From Adiantum capillus-veneris (lineage: Eukaryota > Streptophyta > Polypodiopsida > Polypodiales > Pteridaceae): DNA of 64,000 nt. The translations under genes were made by a program, and so were the position numbers. Below the pieces are notes generated by a model, which was given only the letters and a program-made list of their open reading frames with translations, ran no database searches and had not been told where the DNA came from. Each line of letters opens with the position of its first letter. The stretch's first letter is position 1. The stretch lies in the NCBI GenBank assembly GCA_014529385.2, contig CM043971.1, positions 53,603,209-53,667,208 on the forward strand. The letters run 5' to 3'. Of the stretch, positions 35,228-45,583 are shown in pieces.

Positions 35228-36031
35228 GTGTTCTTTGCTGCAAATTGGTGGATAAAGTTGACATTAGAGAAGCATATCAACTGTATGAGCTTATTCTCAA
35301 AGTCAGAATTTGCAGATATTGAAAATTTTGGAGTTTTTCAAGATCAGATTTCTATGTCTGAAGTGGATATTACTGATTTTGTGAATGCAGAAGTTGTAAA
35401 TCAGATTTTGCAGGTGCAAGATATTGAGCATGATGACTCAAGGATCCATATTTCTTATTGTTTGAATCAAATTTTGCAGATTGATGATCAGGCAAAGAGT
35501 ATTTTCTCTTTGATTTTACTGAGCTCAAGTGGAATTCAAAGGAATATGACATTTTGGATGTTTTTCATGACAAAATTACAGAGTTTGCTGAATGGAATGA
35601 TTGATTCCTATGGAAGGAGTTGTTCTATCTCTTATTTACCTGAAATTCTTGATTTTGAAGAGAAGGACTTTATTTCAAATTTGGAGACAATTCTAACTCA
35701 ATGTTGGAAGAGTTTTGTCTATTTGCAAAGTTTTTATGAAGCAGATATTACAGATTTTCAGATGGATATAATATTTTGGATGCGATATCAGAATTCTGAA
35801 TTTTTGATGCAGATATCAGAATTTGCAGAGATGAAGATGTTCTTGAAGTTGAATTTATTTTCAAGAAGATTCAGTATGATTGTTGATTATTGGTTTTACA
35901 AGTTTATCTTGTATGAGGAGGATTGGATGTGTTTGTATATGATTATGTCGGAGTATTGGCATGTTGCTATATATCGATGCACATGTAATTCACTTGATCT
36001 AGTGAGGTACTGCTTTGGGATATCAATGTAA
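35228..36031 (+). other. Open frame of uncertain meaning in low-complexity DNA
   Basis: The frame stays open for about 270 codons (from GTG at 35,207), which is long for AT-rich DNA. Its sequence is built from diverged short phrases such as CAGATTTTGCAG and GATATCAGAATT. The product (DITDF, NQILQ and ISEF recurring) looks like a by-product of repeat expansion. No ATG-initiated model, domain or splice context supports a gene. Confidence 0.3.
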
Positions 36032-36310
36032 GTTTTTTGGGAATTATTGGGCGGTGTCTAGTTGTTTTGTATGGTGCATGTTGTGTATCTTGGATTAAGT
36101 TCCAGGCACTACACTTTGCATCATATAGGGCTATTAGCACTGATATTTTGGGATAAGGCATTTGACTTTGATCAAGGGATGTGTGGATCCGAGTTGGATC
36201 TCTATGAAATCCACCATCGGGACGTGCCATGTGTTGATTGGATATTATATGTTGAGTCTGAATATTGGTTGGTCTGAAATTGGGATGCTGCTCTGAATAT
36301 TGTTAACTCT

Positions 36311-36600
36311 GAATATTATTGACTCTGAATATTGCTAAGTCTGATATTTGGTCAGTCGGATATTTGGTGACTCTAATTATTACTAAGTCTGATATTTGGT
36401 CATGAATATTATTGACTCTGAATATTGCTAAGTCTGATATTTGGTCAGTCGGATATTTGGTGACTCTAATTATTACTAAGTCTGATATTTGGTCATGCTA
36501 GTCGGATTATGTCATGCTGGTCGGAATTAGCTTCAGTCGGATTTTGCTAGGTCGGATTTGGCTAGGTCGGATTTTGCTGACTCTGATATTTTATGCCAAG
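36311..36600. repeat. 93-bp tandem duplication and shorter TCTGATATTTGGT repeats
   Basis: GAATATTATTGACTCTG starts at 36,311 and 36,404 with near-identical text, followed by further short AGTCGGAT-type units to about 36,600. Non-coding. Confidence 0.88.
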
Positions 36601-36902
36601 AACATTTTGGGTTGGACAGTTATAACCATCAGTAGGTACTTGTATTGGGACGAGTTCTGAGTAGGGGAATGCGAGTGAAGCTTTAGCCATGGTGTTCTTT
36701 GCTCTGTCTGATATTTTCTCTATGTTCTATTTGTGCTAACTCTGAAGTTATCTCACTGTGTCTTTTGCTGAGCTGAATCCCTAGCTTAGTAGCTAGCTCA
36801 ACAAAAATGAAGTTGTGGGTAGAGCTAGGATCAAATAATCATGCTCTCTTACTTTTTTGCAAGCATAAGAGAGTGGTGCTCCTTTGCAATGGCCTTCCTC
36901 TT

Positions 36903-38040
36903 TTAGAGCCTCCACCATGGTGAATCTAGGAGGGTCATTATGTTTACTTCTCTTGAACATGCTCGAGAAACATGACTTTGCTCCCTTTCAACCTCTTTAA
37001 GAAAAATTTTGTTTTTACCTTTATAGCCTTTTTCCTTTGCCTTTCTTTTATTGTTGTTGTTGTTTTTATTATTAGCCTTGGGAGAAGTTTGCATCACATT
37101 GTTCTTCCCCTTTGGCTCAGTTTGTTTCTTAGCTTCCATTGGCTTGGAGCCCTTCTTACTCCCTTGTTGGAAAGGAATCCTCGATGCAACCATAGTATCA
37201 TGTATGACCACCAAGATAGTTTTATGTCTTTGTGAGTTGACATACTCACTCATCTCGTCAGATAGGCGAGCACAAAATTTCTATTTTTGTTCTCCAAAGT
37301 CTATCTTCTTGTAGAAAGTGGCTTTGAGATGTAACTCCCAAAACTTATCCACATACTTTTGAATAGACTCATATGGGGCTATCTTAAAGCTTCTCCATTT
37401 CATGAGGACTTTTGTCTTTGGCATCACTTGTAAGAAATTGCTTCATAATAGCAATCCTCAGAGCTTTCCATGTTTTTGGAGCTTCACCTTGAGCACATAG
37501 GCTTGCCCATCATTGAGAGGGTGACTTTTAAAAATGCATGGAAACATTTTGGAGCTTTGAAGATTCTAAAAAATATCAATCTTCAAAATCTATGTCAAAT
37601 TGTTGGATAAAATCCAACACTTTATCAGTTCCTCCAAAGGTTCCATCATAGGTAAGGAAAGTGATGTTCTTTCCTCCCTCTTTTAACTTTTGAAACTTTT
37701 GTGACCTCTTCCATGCCACATAATTCCTTCGATTATCCCTTCTCTTCTCTCTCTTGGGTGGTAAGTCATTGTTCTCGATGTTAGAAGATATTGATGATCA
37801 AGAGGAAGAAGAGGAAGAGGAAGAATAAGGCAAGGATGGTGATCACTTTTTGTGCTTCCTCTTGCTTGGATTTCTTTCTTCCTTCTTTGAATTTTCATGG
37901 GAGGGAGTAATTGATGAATTTCTCTTCCTTTTGGAAAGACTAGGTGATTGTGTCGTGCCCATCGTCTTCTTGGGGTAGTATCATTTTCAAAGGTAGAAGG
38001 GGAGTTGCTTTCATATCTCTCCCTTTGTGAGGTCCCCACC
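36903..38040 (-). pseudogene. Ty3/Gypsy gag relic (Retrotrans_gag-like)
   Basis: Minus strand, in shifting frames: a basic, Ser/Pro-rich N-terminal part (37,683-38,039), then TDKVLDFIQQFDIDFED (about 37,620), a KTWKALRIAIMKQFL-like stretch, and MKWRSFKIAPYESIQKYVDK followed by WELHLKATFYKKIDF (37,300-37,410). Then SDEMSEYVNSQRHKT (37,250) and a Lys/Asn-rich tail with KNNNNNKRK. Stops interrupt it at several points. The order and wording match the gag core domain common in plant Ty3/Gypsy elements (from memory). No zinc knuckle or pol follows at lower coordinates. Confidence 0.65.
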
Positions 38041-38998
38041 CCACCGTATCAAACAGCGGATCTGATGGTGAACCTAGTGGCCACTAGATCTATAGCGGAA
38101 GCAAACAAAGTGGTTCAGGGTTCAGCTAGCGGACGATCTCTCATCACAACGTGAGTCGAGTTCGAGCCTACTAGCAGTGAGATCTAGCTCCACCTCGCAG
38201 GGGAAGCGTACTTAAACTATCTAGCGATCCTAAGACCCACCTTCCAAGAGGAGAGAAACCTCGAGTGCCTTTTTCCCCATGTTTCAGAGGCAAGTACACT
38301 TGGGACTTCGTCACTCTAGGGGCAATGAGTATTACTAGTATCGATTTAAACACTATGGGGACAGAGAGTTCCCGACCAATCGGGACCACCCTTCTCATAG
38401 GCATTGGCAACCTGATCCAAGCCCCCACTTTCCACCCCCACACTCACAATGTTCGTTAAGACAGCCCTTCAATCAATATTGCAAAGCGGCACCAAGACAG
38501 TACTCTAGTAAAAATTCTACTCAAACTTATTCATTAAAATTCCAATGTTCTGGAGGTACAACATCCCCCCTCCAGCGAGAGTTTACTCCTCCCGTTGTCG
38601 CTTAGCTACCCATACAACTAGGTATGTCCACCGCGTAGAAAGCATGACATGGACATTCCCACCGCTTAATCAGCAGACGTGGGTTCCCACCGCTTAACCA
38701 GTAGACGTGGGTATCCACCGCTTAACCAGCAGACGTGGATTCAAGAGCCCTTAACCAGGAACTCTGCCCCTTGTGATCAGTAGGGGGGTCAGGACTAATT
38801 CAACATTGGAAATAGAATGAACATGTCGAGTTAAATTTTCCCTAGCATACATTCTTTCCTATTGCAAACAGTATATCCATCAATCATTTCTTTCCTACCT
38901 TAGACTTATATGTACAATGAATTCAAATGCCGAGATTTTCGGCGGATTTCTCCAACATGTTTGGGGATATGTTCTTTCCTAGCTAAACGTGTGCAATG
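38041..38998. other. LTR- or leader-like DNA with a 28-bp triple repeat
   Basis: Moderately GC-rich, without a gene. At 38,658, 38,686 and 38,714 a 28-bp unit (CCCACCGCTTAA...AGACGTGG) occurs in tandem three times. The position upstream of the minus-strand gag relic makes a retroelement 5' region plausible. Confidence 0.4.
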
Positions 38999-39175
38999 TT
39001 AATTAAACAACTGAATAAAATTGTGATCTATCTCTTCCATTTCTTCGTCAATGGCTCGTGAGATGGCCAATGCCTCTTCGTCCATGGAAGCTTTTCCCTT
39101 TCCGTTCACATTGCTCGTTCCCGCCTCGCGGTCGTGGGCACCACCGAAGCGAGTTCTCTTAACCGGGGCCATTTT
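38999..39175 (-). CDS. Short hypothetical ORF, 58 codons
   Basis: Begins MAPVKRTRFGGAHD and continues SNVNGKGKASMDEEALAISR with an acidic helix-like end. An earlier in-frame ATG exists at 39,232. Codon use looks more gene-like than in the neighbouring AT-rich DNA. It could be the first exon of a gene or of a transposon protein. No downstream exon could be assigned and no function can be proposed. Confidence 0.25.
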   Translation of the reverse strand, partial: KMAPVKRTRFGGAHDREAGTSNVNGKGKASMDEEALAISRAIDEEMEEIDHNFIQLFN

Positions 39176-39239
39176 ACTCACTACTTTAAATGATAAACTT
39201 GAAGAAAAAGAGCTTAGGTCCGAGAGCATCATAACAAAT

Positions 39240-40053
39240 CAATTGGTAGATTAGAATCATTAATGAATCCTCCTTATGCAAGAGATTAGATTTTTCCTTC
39301 GAGACCTATCAATTTTATGGGTAATTCTTTACTTGCCCTATGGGAATTGGCTCTAAAGTTAATCACTTGGCTTAGATGATTAAGAAAAATTCAAAATTTT
39401 ACTAATTGCTTTACAATAGAGATGAAGTAGGCAAGCTCGATCACTTTCTTAGTGCAATTTGAAGATGCAGAATTACCGCATACATATGTGATAGAAAATT
39501 CTCCTCTTATTGACCTAATGACGGATTAATTTTTACCTTAATCACATCTTAATGTGAGAGAATCTTTTTGAATCTAATTAATTACATTACTATTGAATGG
39601 TAAAAGGGTGAATTTCATCAAATCTACATTATTACCTCTACTGACAATTTATTAACTATGCTGCCTAGAGAGAGAATCTCTCCTAATCATGTATTAATCA
39701 TTGATTAAGAATGATGAATGGCTGCATAAATTAGCTAATTGAATGATGATTATGTAATGGAGTATAGTTATGTAAACTTAGAGAGCAGTTATTGGGAATT
39801 ATAGCTAAGATTAAGCATAGTAAACGAGGAATTTGGAGAATAATGATGAGAATTAAGAAAAGCAGGAATTAAACCATGATTACCGTGATAAGGGACTGAG
39901 AATCCTCTTGATTTTCTGATCCAATGAATCCTCAAGATGAGAATTTCGGCAGCACCTCCCTCCGTGCTTCTCCTTCAAAAACTGTGTGTGTACCGGCAGC
40001 ACCTCCCCAAGGTGTGTGTAGGTGTGTATGTGTGTACTGGGTGTGTGCGTGAG

Positions 40054-40055
<2 letters not shown>
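39240..40055. other. AT-rich DNA, nothing recognised
   Basis: No frame, repeat or RNA gene stands out. Confidence 0.4.

Positions 40056-40103
<48 letters not shown>
40056..40103. repeat. (TG)n microsatellite, about 24 units
   Basis: Uninterrupted TG run of about 48 bp preceded by imperfect TG-rich text from 40,011. Confidence 0.95.
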
Positions 40104-40104
<1 letters not shown>

Positions 40105-40751
40105 ACACCTTTAAATAGGCTCCTCCAAGCTGAAATTCGAATTGTGCTTCTATATGCATCTGGAGAGCACTCATTTCATGCATGGCAAGTCTAGTTACCT
40201 GCCTACCAAGTGTCCAGTTAGCTAGTCTAACTGACTCTCACACTCACTCTCAAGCTTGGAAACTCTCCCACAACTCCCACAAGACAAGAGGGCGCCACCT
40301 AGCTACTAAAGTTGGCTCTGAGTGGCCTGGAACCTGTTCCCACACAGCCTCGAGCCCCGGTGCCTCCCCGCACAACTTTAGGAAAATTTGGTTTTAGGCT
40401 AAAACGACCCATACGAGTCAGAATTTAATGCCGTAAATTGCTATACTAAGCTCTAACTAAGGTGTACTGGTCCGAGTTCCTGCCATATTTAGCAGCCCTC
40501 GGGGTCCGAAAATGCATATTTCTTTCAAATTCGGGGTACGGGTGCAGTTTTTCGAGACGGTCAAAACTGGACGGGTTGGGTGCAGAGATTATTTTAATTC
40601 ACATTTGGAAGCTTTATAACATTCTAAACAACATGGCACTGGGAGAGAATTTGGAAAACTGCTAAAAATAGTAACTTGTTCCATTATGTTCATTTCATGG
40701 TACAAGGGTGCTCTTTTTGGTCGGGGTGAGAGACCTTACACCCTTGAAAAT
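40104..40751. other. No recognised feature
   Basis: Short frames only on both strands. No family similarity seen. Confidence 0.35.
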
Positions 40752-40839
40752 TCAGGACACACTTATGCTTGTCAAACTTGGAGGTCCTTCTGATCTCTCC
40801 TCTTCATTACCAAAAGAGATTAGTCTTTTGGATGTCTCA

Positions 40840-41043
40840 CTAGGAGGCCTCATAGAAATTCTCTCTTCTTTGAAGGACTTGAATTTGGCTTTGAACCTCC
40901 GCTTGCAAAATAGGGTTTCCCATTGCTTCTTGTAGCTTGTCAACAAGATAGTAGAAAACTTTGCAACCATCATCAAATGCTATACTATGAGACAGATCTA
41001 AGTTGTCAATATTAATTACATTCTTTTTATTATGTCGTGCCAT
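40840..41043 (-). CDS. Short ORF, possible N-terminal gag fragment
   Basis: Minus strand MARHNKKNVINIDNLDLSHS, then DKLQEAMGNPILQAEVQSQ and IQVLQRRENFYEAS (67 codons). Helical, charged wording. It lies downstream, on the same strand, of a candidate primer-binding site (41,488-41,500), so a truncated retroelement gag is the likeliest reading. A host gene fragment is not excluded. Confidence 0.35.
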   Translation of the reverse strand: MARHNKKNVINIDNLDLSHSIAFDDGCKVFYYLVDKLQEAMGNPILQAEVQSQIQVLQRRENFYEAS

Positions 41044-41082
41044 GATTAAATTTCTTGTATGTGTATGCTAGCTCTTTACTTG

Positions 41083-41176
41083 GCACTTCCAATACTTTGA
41101 TTACTACTCATCTTATCTCTCAAAAATAAGCACTTGCAATACTTTGATTACTACTCATCTTATCTCTCAAAAATAA
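41083..41176. repeat. 47-bp tandem duplication
   Basis: GCACTT followed by CAATACTTTGATTACTAC starts at 41,083 and 41,130; the next GCACTTG at 41,177 begins the inverted-repeat arm. Confidence 0.93.
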
Positions 41177-42175
41177 GCACTTGAGTAACTAGACTCGTGG
41201 TTTAGAATATTGCTAATTGCAAAGAGTAGTGGAGTGGGTTTAATAGTGCTAAGACGGCACCAATTCCTATCGGACGGATAATAGCTCAATAATGGTTAAT
41301 CCATAGGCAAGCCCTGAAAGACTCCATTAAGACTATATTTTTGGATGGTGTCTCCCGTACCCTATAAATAGGTGTGTCAACCGAGATAATAAATCCCATC
41401 CCCACTTACCCTATTGCAATGAGCAAGTCTAGCCTTTCATAATTTACTCAAGGACCTCTCTTCTTACGCAAGAAAAGAGAAACCTTAGCCCTGATACCAA
41501 TGTCAGAGAATCTAATGTTTACTTTAGATTTAGCAGAATTATAACATATGAAAGGAGAGAGTTTTCCTTAGGAGAATTTAAAGAGGAGACTATAGGTTGT
41601 GTCGAGCTCATTTCTTTACACAATTACACATTAAAGCACTAAAATCATGGACAGATTCAAAGAGAATACCACAATTAAGATTGAGGACTGGATTTGCTTG
41701 GAGCCGATCCCCCCTCCAAACGGTCTTTGTATTATAATCTTCTTTTAAGGAGAGATTTGATTAGCTCCTAGTATTCTCTCTCAACTCTATTGCCCTCATC
41801 CTACCCCTCTCTACCTCTCTATAAAGAGAGTGCAGAGATAGATAGTTAATGATTACAACCTAGGTTTCTTTCTTCTCTACCTAAGAAGAGATTCACTTCT
41901 CTAATCTATGAAAGGTTGGATTTGTTCATTGCAATAGGGTAAGTGGGACTGGGATTTATTATCTCTGTTGGCATGCCTGTTTACAAAGTTTGAGGGACAC
42001 CATCGAGAACTATGATCTTAATAATGAAGTCTTTTTAGACTTGCCTATGGCTTAACCGTTATTGAACTATTAGCAATCTCGATAGGAATTCGTGCCAACT
42101 TATCACTATTAAACCCACTCCACTACTCTTTGCAATAAATAATATTTTAAACCATGAGTGTAGTTACTTGAGTGC
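41177..42175. repeat. Large inverted repeat, arms about 310 bp, spacer about 375 bp
   Basis: Left arm about 41,177-41,489, right arm about 41,866-42,175. Matching landmarks read on opposite strands include GCAAAGAGTAGTGGAGTGGG (left 41,220), its complement near 42,120, and GATAATAAATCCCA with CTTACCCTATTGCAATGA (left about 41,384-41,422; complement about 41,930-41,970). Identity is about 75-80% by eye with small indels. A transcript across it could fold into a long imperfect hairpin. Confidence 0.85.
41488..41500 (-). other. Candidate primer-binding site TTGGTATCAGGGC
   Basis: On the minus strand it directly follows ...CTGACA, so the spacer of the inverted repeat (from 41,501, TGTCAGAG, to about 41,857, GATTACA) has LTR-like TG...CA ends. 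One base differs from the usual TGGTATCAGAGC. The spacer resembles 56,040-56,200 on the opposite strand (shared phrase GGAGCCGGTCCCCCCTCC-like), so it is a repeated LTR family. Confidence 0.5.
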
Positions 42176-42245
42176 ATTTTTTGAAGGCTAAGAGATATAG
42201 TAACTGAAGCTTTAATCTCTATCTATCTCTACCCTCTCTATACAT

Positions 42246-42248
<3 letters not shown>

Positions 42249-42295
<47 letters not shown>

Positions 42296-42466
42296 TGGTA
42301 GATATAGAGAGACCTTAGCTCGCCAGTGGCTTTTTTCCATCTCATCTACACACCTTGGGACGGACGTAAGAGAGAGAGAGAGAGAGAGAGGATAGCAATA
42401 GATATAGAGAGACCTTAGCTCGCCAGTGGCTTTTTTCCATCTCATCTACACACCTTGGGACGGACG

Positions 42467-42517
<51 letters not shown>

Positions 42518-42600
42518 AGCAATAGATATAGAGAGACCTTAGCTCTCCAATGGCTTTTTTCCATCTCGTATGCACACCTTGGGGCGAATGTATATGAACA
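42249..42600. repeat. Compound minisatellite: three units of unique text each joined to a (GA)n run
   Basis: GATATAGAGAGACCTTAGCT recurs at 42,301, 42,401 and 42,525, followed each time by TGGCTTTTTTCCATCTC and ACACCTTGGG. The units are separated by GA runs of differing length, so unit size varies (100 and 124 bp). Frames through it (SLSLSL, ERERER) are artefacts. Confidence 0.93.
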
Positions 42601-42885
42601 CAAATCCAAGGGATGTTTTTGGCTTTTGCTGAGGTGGACTTTGAGGGAGACTTTAGTTTTTCATTCAGAGACTAAGAGTCTAGAAGCAGCCACCTCAACA
42701 TTCGCCGTATAGTAGAATCTGAAAGGGCTATGATGTAAATGATTTGGAGAGAGGATGACATAACAAGGTGGCATCGAGAAGCTCAACTATATGAGATGGG
42801 ACATAGTCTCTCTCCCTTTCTCTTTCTCTCTCACTAACACACATCCATCTTCACACATTTTCTTCTAATGTTGTTGTGAAGAGTT

Positions 42886-43105
42886 ATGGCTACAAGTGGA
42901 GCCAGTGTTTTGTGTTGTACGTAGTGTGAGAGTGCTCCCTTTATTGTAGAGTGCTTTGAACAAGAGCTTCTTTATTGTGCTTCTTGCTCAGAATCTCTTC
43001 ACAGCAACAGAGCTCGTCGTCGCCACCATGTAAAGCCTTTCAAAATATGCAATGAATGCAAGGATACAGTCCCTCGAGTGAAATATGTGTGGTGCTCGAA
43101 AAAAG
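42886..43105 (+). pseudogene. B-box-type zinc-finger first exon with an in-frame stop
   Basis: ATG at 42,886 reads MATSGASVLCCT, then TAG at 42,922, then CESAPFIVECFEQELLYC-ASC, SLHSN, RRRHHVKPFKICNEC and KYVWCSKK. The spacing of Cys and His (C-x2-C, a middle C, YCASC, LH, RRRHH) follows the plant B-box zinc-finger pattern, and a further C-x2-C follows. The stop lies exactly at the x position of the first C-x2-C, where CAG (CTQC) is the likely ancestral codon. The frame ends at a consensus splice donor GAGTAAGT (GT at 43,106), so this was a 5' exon. No matching downstream exon was found. Because transposon remnants surround it, it may be a captured or transposon-borne domain. Confidence 0.6.
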
Positions 43106-43229
43106 AGTAAGTGTTTGAAAATGTATGTGTATGTTTGGGGTTATGTATGTGACGGCCCCTGCAAGGTATATGTATGTTTAAGTTTAGATTTAGGATTTAG
43201 GATTATTTAATTTAGCAGGACTTTGGAAA

Positions 43230-43660
43230 CGGCTTATTGGCAAGCTATTTACGCATGTGAGATTGCAAATAACTTGCATGTAGCTTGTTAGGTTTAGGTA
43301 TGTAGTCGTTTGCAAGCTCATATGCGCAAACGACTCGTGAAAAATCGTTTATGAAGTTCGCACATCCCAAAAACACTACGAACTTCGAAAATGGCTTGTC
43401 CGTGAGCTGTTTGTGCATGTAAGCTTGCATGTAGCTTTTTAGGTTTAGGTATGTAGTCGTTTGCAAGCTCACATACGCAAACAACTTGCGAGAAAGTCGT
43501 TTCTGAAGTCCGTTGCGTTTTGGCATCCCAAAAACATTGTGGACTTCAAAATTGGCTTATATGCGAGCCGTTTGCGCATGTGAGCTTGCAAGTAGGTTGC
43601 ACGGGTTTAGATATGTAGTCGTTTGCAAGCTCACATGCGCAACCGACTCGCAGAAATATC
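43230..43660. repeat. Minisatellite, about 151-162 bp period, three copies
   Basis: TATGTAGTCGTTTGCAAGCT starts at 43,299, 43,450 and 43,612. Each unit also contains the opposite-strand version of the same words (for example GAGCCGTTTGCGCATGTGAG near 43,565), so units are internally self-complementary. Confidence 0.88.
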
Positions 43661-43699
43661 ACCTGCAAGAGCGACGTATCTTACATTAATGGTCAAGGC

Positions 43700-44350
43700 A
43701 CACAAGTCCTTTGAAGTTGGATGAGGCAAAATTTGGCAACTTACTTGTTCACAATGCTCGGGTAAACGAAAGTGTCTTGAAGTGTTGCTCTTGCTTTGCA
43801 ACCTCGTACTGTGAAGTCCACTTTTGCATCATTGGATTGTGAAGCATGTAAAATTGATTGATCTTAGCCTCTAGATCCTCTCTCATGTTCTTTTCCACAC
43901 CGAGTTTGCACATCACAATCCCAGATATGCGCTCATCATCAATGGCGCGTCAAAGCGTATCTTCTGCACGATCAACTCTGAAGAGCCGCTCTCTAATGTA
44001 CACAAGGGACTCTTAAACCAACCAACCCTCTGTCATGCTACCCTCTGGACGTGCCTTCTGACGCACATATCCCTTCAACGTTTTCATGAAACGTCCTAAA
44101 AAGAACATCCACTTGATATGCACTATGATTGGCTATTTCCACCTCGTCAACTACTTGAACGAGAAGATGCGCTTGAATGGTCAGCATGGTAGTAGGAAAG
44201 TGTGTCTCGAACATGCAAACGACCTCCGCAATGTTTTGTTTAGCAGATGGTATAGAAACTGCATAAATCTCCTTCTGGGAGATCCATTGGACCAATTTCG
44301 CAAGTTTGTAGATTGTTTGGGGGGACTCGCCAATTTCACAAACGTGCTGC
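43700..44350 (-). pseudogene. CACTA (En/Spm) transposase remnant, DUF4218-like
   Basis: Minus strand, 44,038-44,352 contains ETHFPTTMLTIQAHLLVQVV followed by DEVEIANHS and, further on, RTFHENVEGICASEGTSRG. This is the recognisable DUF4218 wording of plant TNP2-type transposases (FPxxxxxxxxHLxxxLxxE, then KxYVRNxxRPEGS) with several substitutions. Past the stop the similarity decays in other frames to about 43,700. The catalytic Transposase_21 part that should precede it is absent. Confidence 0.6.
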
Positions 44351-44505
44351 AAAGAAACACGCCTTGTCCGTCATACAACATGTTTGCATTGATTACAAGG
44401 ACATAAGATCCTTGTTGCACGATAGACGTCTTGATCGGACGACCCCACATCATCGTCACTACTCATAATTACTGAGGAAATCTTGAACCCTAAAGATAAA
44501 TTTAT

Positions 44506-44507
<2 letters not shown>

Positions 44508-44561
<54 letters not shown>
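44508..44561. repeat. (CT)n microsatellite, about 27 units
   Basis: Uninterrupted TC run; the ERERER frame on the minus strand is an artefact. Confidence 0.95.
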
Positions 44562-44564
<3 letters not shown>

Positions 44565-44879
44565 CCCCTTTGGTAGCAATCAGAAAACCATAAATCACAT
44601 TGTAAACTACCTCAGATTCTCTAGCCATGTCTGATCCTCACACATCTCGGTCTAGAGGTGCATGGAAATCGGGACCACCTTGTTATAATCTTGTCTTTAT
44701 TGGTCAATGCCTATATTTATGGGTACGACAAATCTGCACACCCACGTCTACATGATAATGCATGTAGTGGACAAATCCCCTTTGCCTCTTGTTCAATTGT
44801 AGCCATACCCTACTGTAAACTACCTCAGATTCTCTAGCCATGCTCGATCCCCGAGACACAAAAACACAACGACTTTTCT

Positions 44880-45115
44880 GCAAGTCATTTGCGATGTGAT
44901 TGCAAACGACTATATACCTAAACCAATGGAAGCTACATGCAAGCTCATATGCGCAAATGGCTCGCGGACAAGCTGTTTTTGAACTTTGTAGCGTTTTTGG
45001 GATGCAAAAATGAAGCGGACTTCAAAAACGGCTTCTTGCGAGTCGTTTGTGCACGTGAGCTTGCAAACGATAACATACATAAAACTAACAAGCTACATGC
45101 AAGCTCACATAACCA
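44880..45115. repeat. Inverted copy of the 43.2-43.7 kb minisatellite
   Basis: Contains GCAAACGACTATATACCTAA, GCTACATGCAAGCTCATATG and GCGAGTCGTTTGTGCACGTG, the complement of the words at 43.3-43.6 kb. With the CACTA remnant between, the two blocks flank it in opposite orientation. Confidence 0.8.
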
Positions 45116-45583
45116 AACTGGTGGTATGTTATAGAGGTAGTCCCACACAGTGCACGGATGTACGAGGGCTACAATTTGCTAGTCACCTTGGTATCCATGG
45201 AGGAGACCAGAGATGAAAACAAACAAGAAGCCACGGATGTGACGTCGAACGAGCCCAAAACAACTTTTGAAACACGGATGCATGTGGAGGACCTCCTAAA
45301 TGAAACAGAGGACATTTGCTTAGACTGAGAGCTCTATATAGACATGGGGAGTTATGTTGAGTTATGCAAGGATGAGAGAAAGACCTCTTGAAGTCATAGA
45401 CATTGTATCTAAGAAATTTTGCTCCCTTTTGTCATAAACATTGTATTTGAGCAGTTTTGTCTACTCTTGTCTCTGTTCTAAACTTGTGAAACTTAAATTG
45501 TGAATCAAATTGTAACCTATTCGGATTTTCTTATTTTATTATTAACATGTTTTAACTTCAAATGTGTTTTTTTTTAATGCAGA

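Noticed and set aside
35207-36031. 274-codon ORF as a real gene
   Set aside because: Starts at GTG, not ATG, is made of short diverged repeats, and shows no recognisable domain; kept only as an open frame of uncertain meaning.
38041-38480. Possible rRNA or structured RNA gene because of its higher GC
   Set aside because: No recognisable rRNA motif; position and composition fit a retroelement leader.
42245-42575. Frames rich in SLSLSL or ERERER
   Set aside because: Translations of (GA)n/(CT)n microsatellites; the same applies at 44,371-44,628 and 54,781-55,060.
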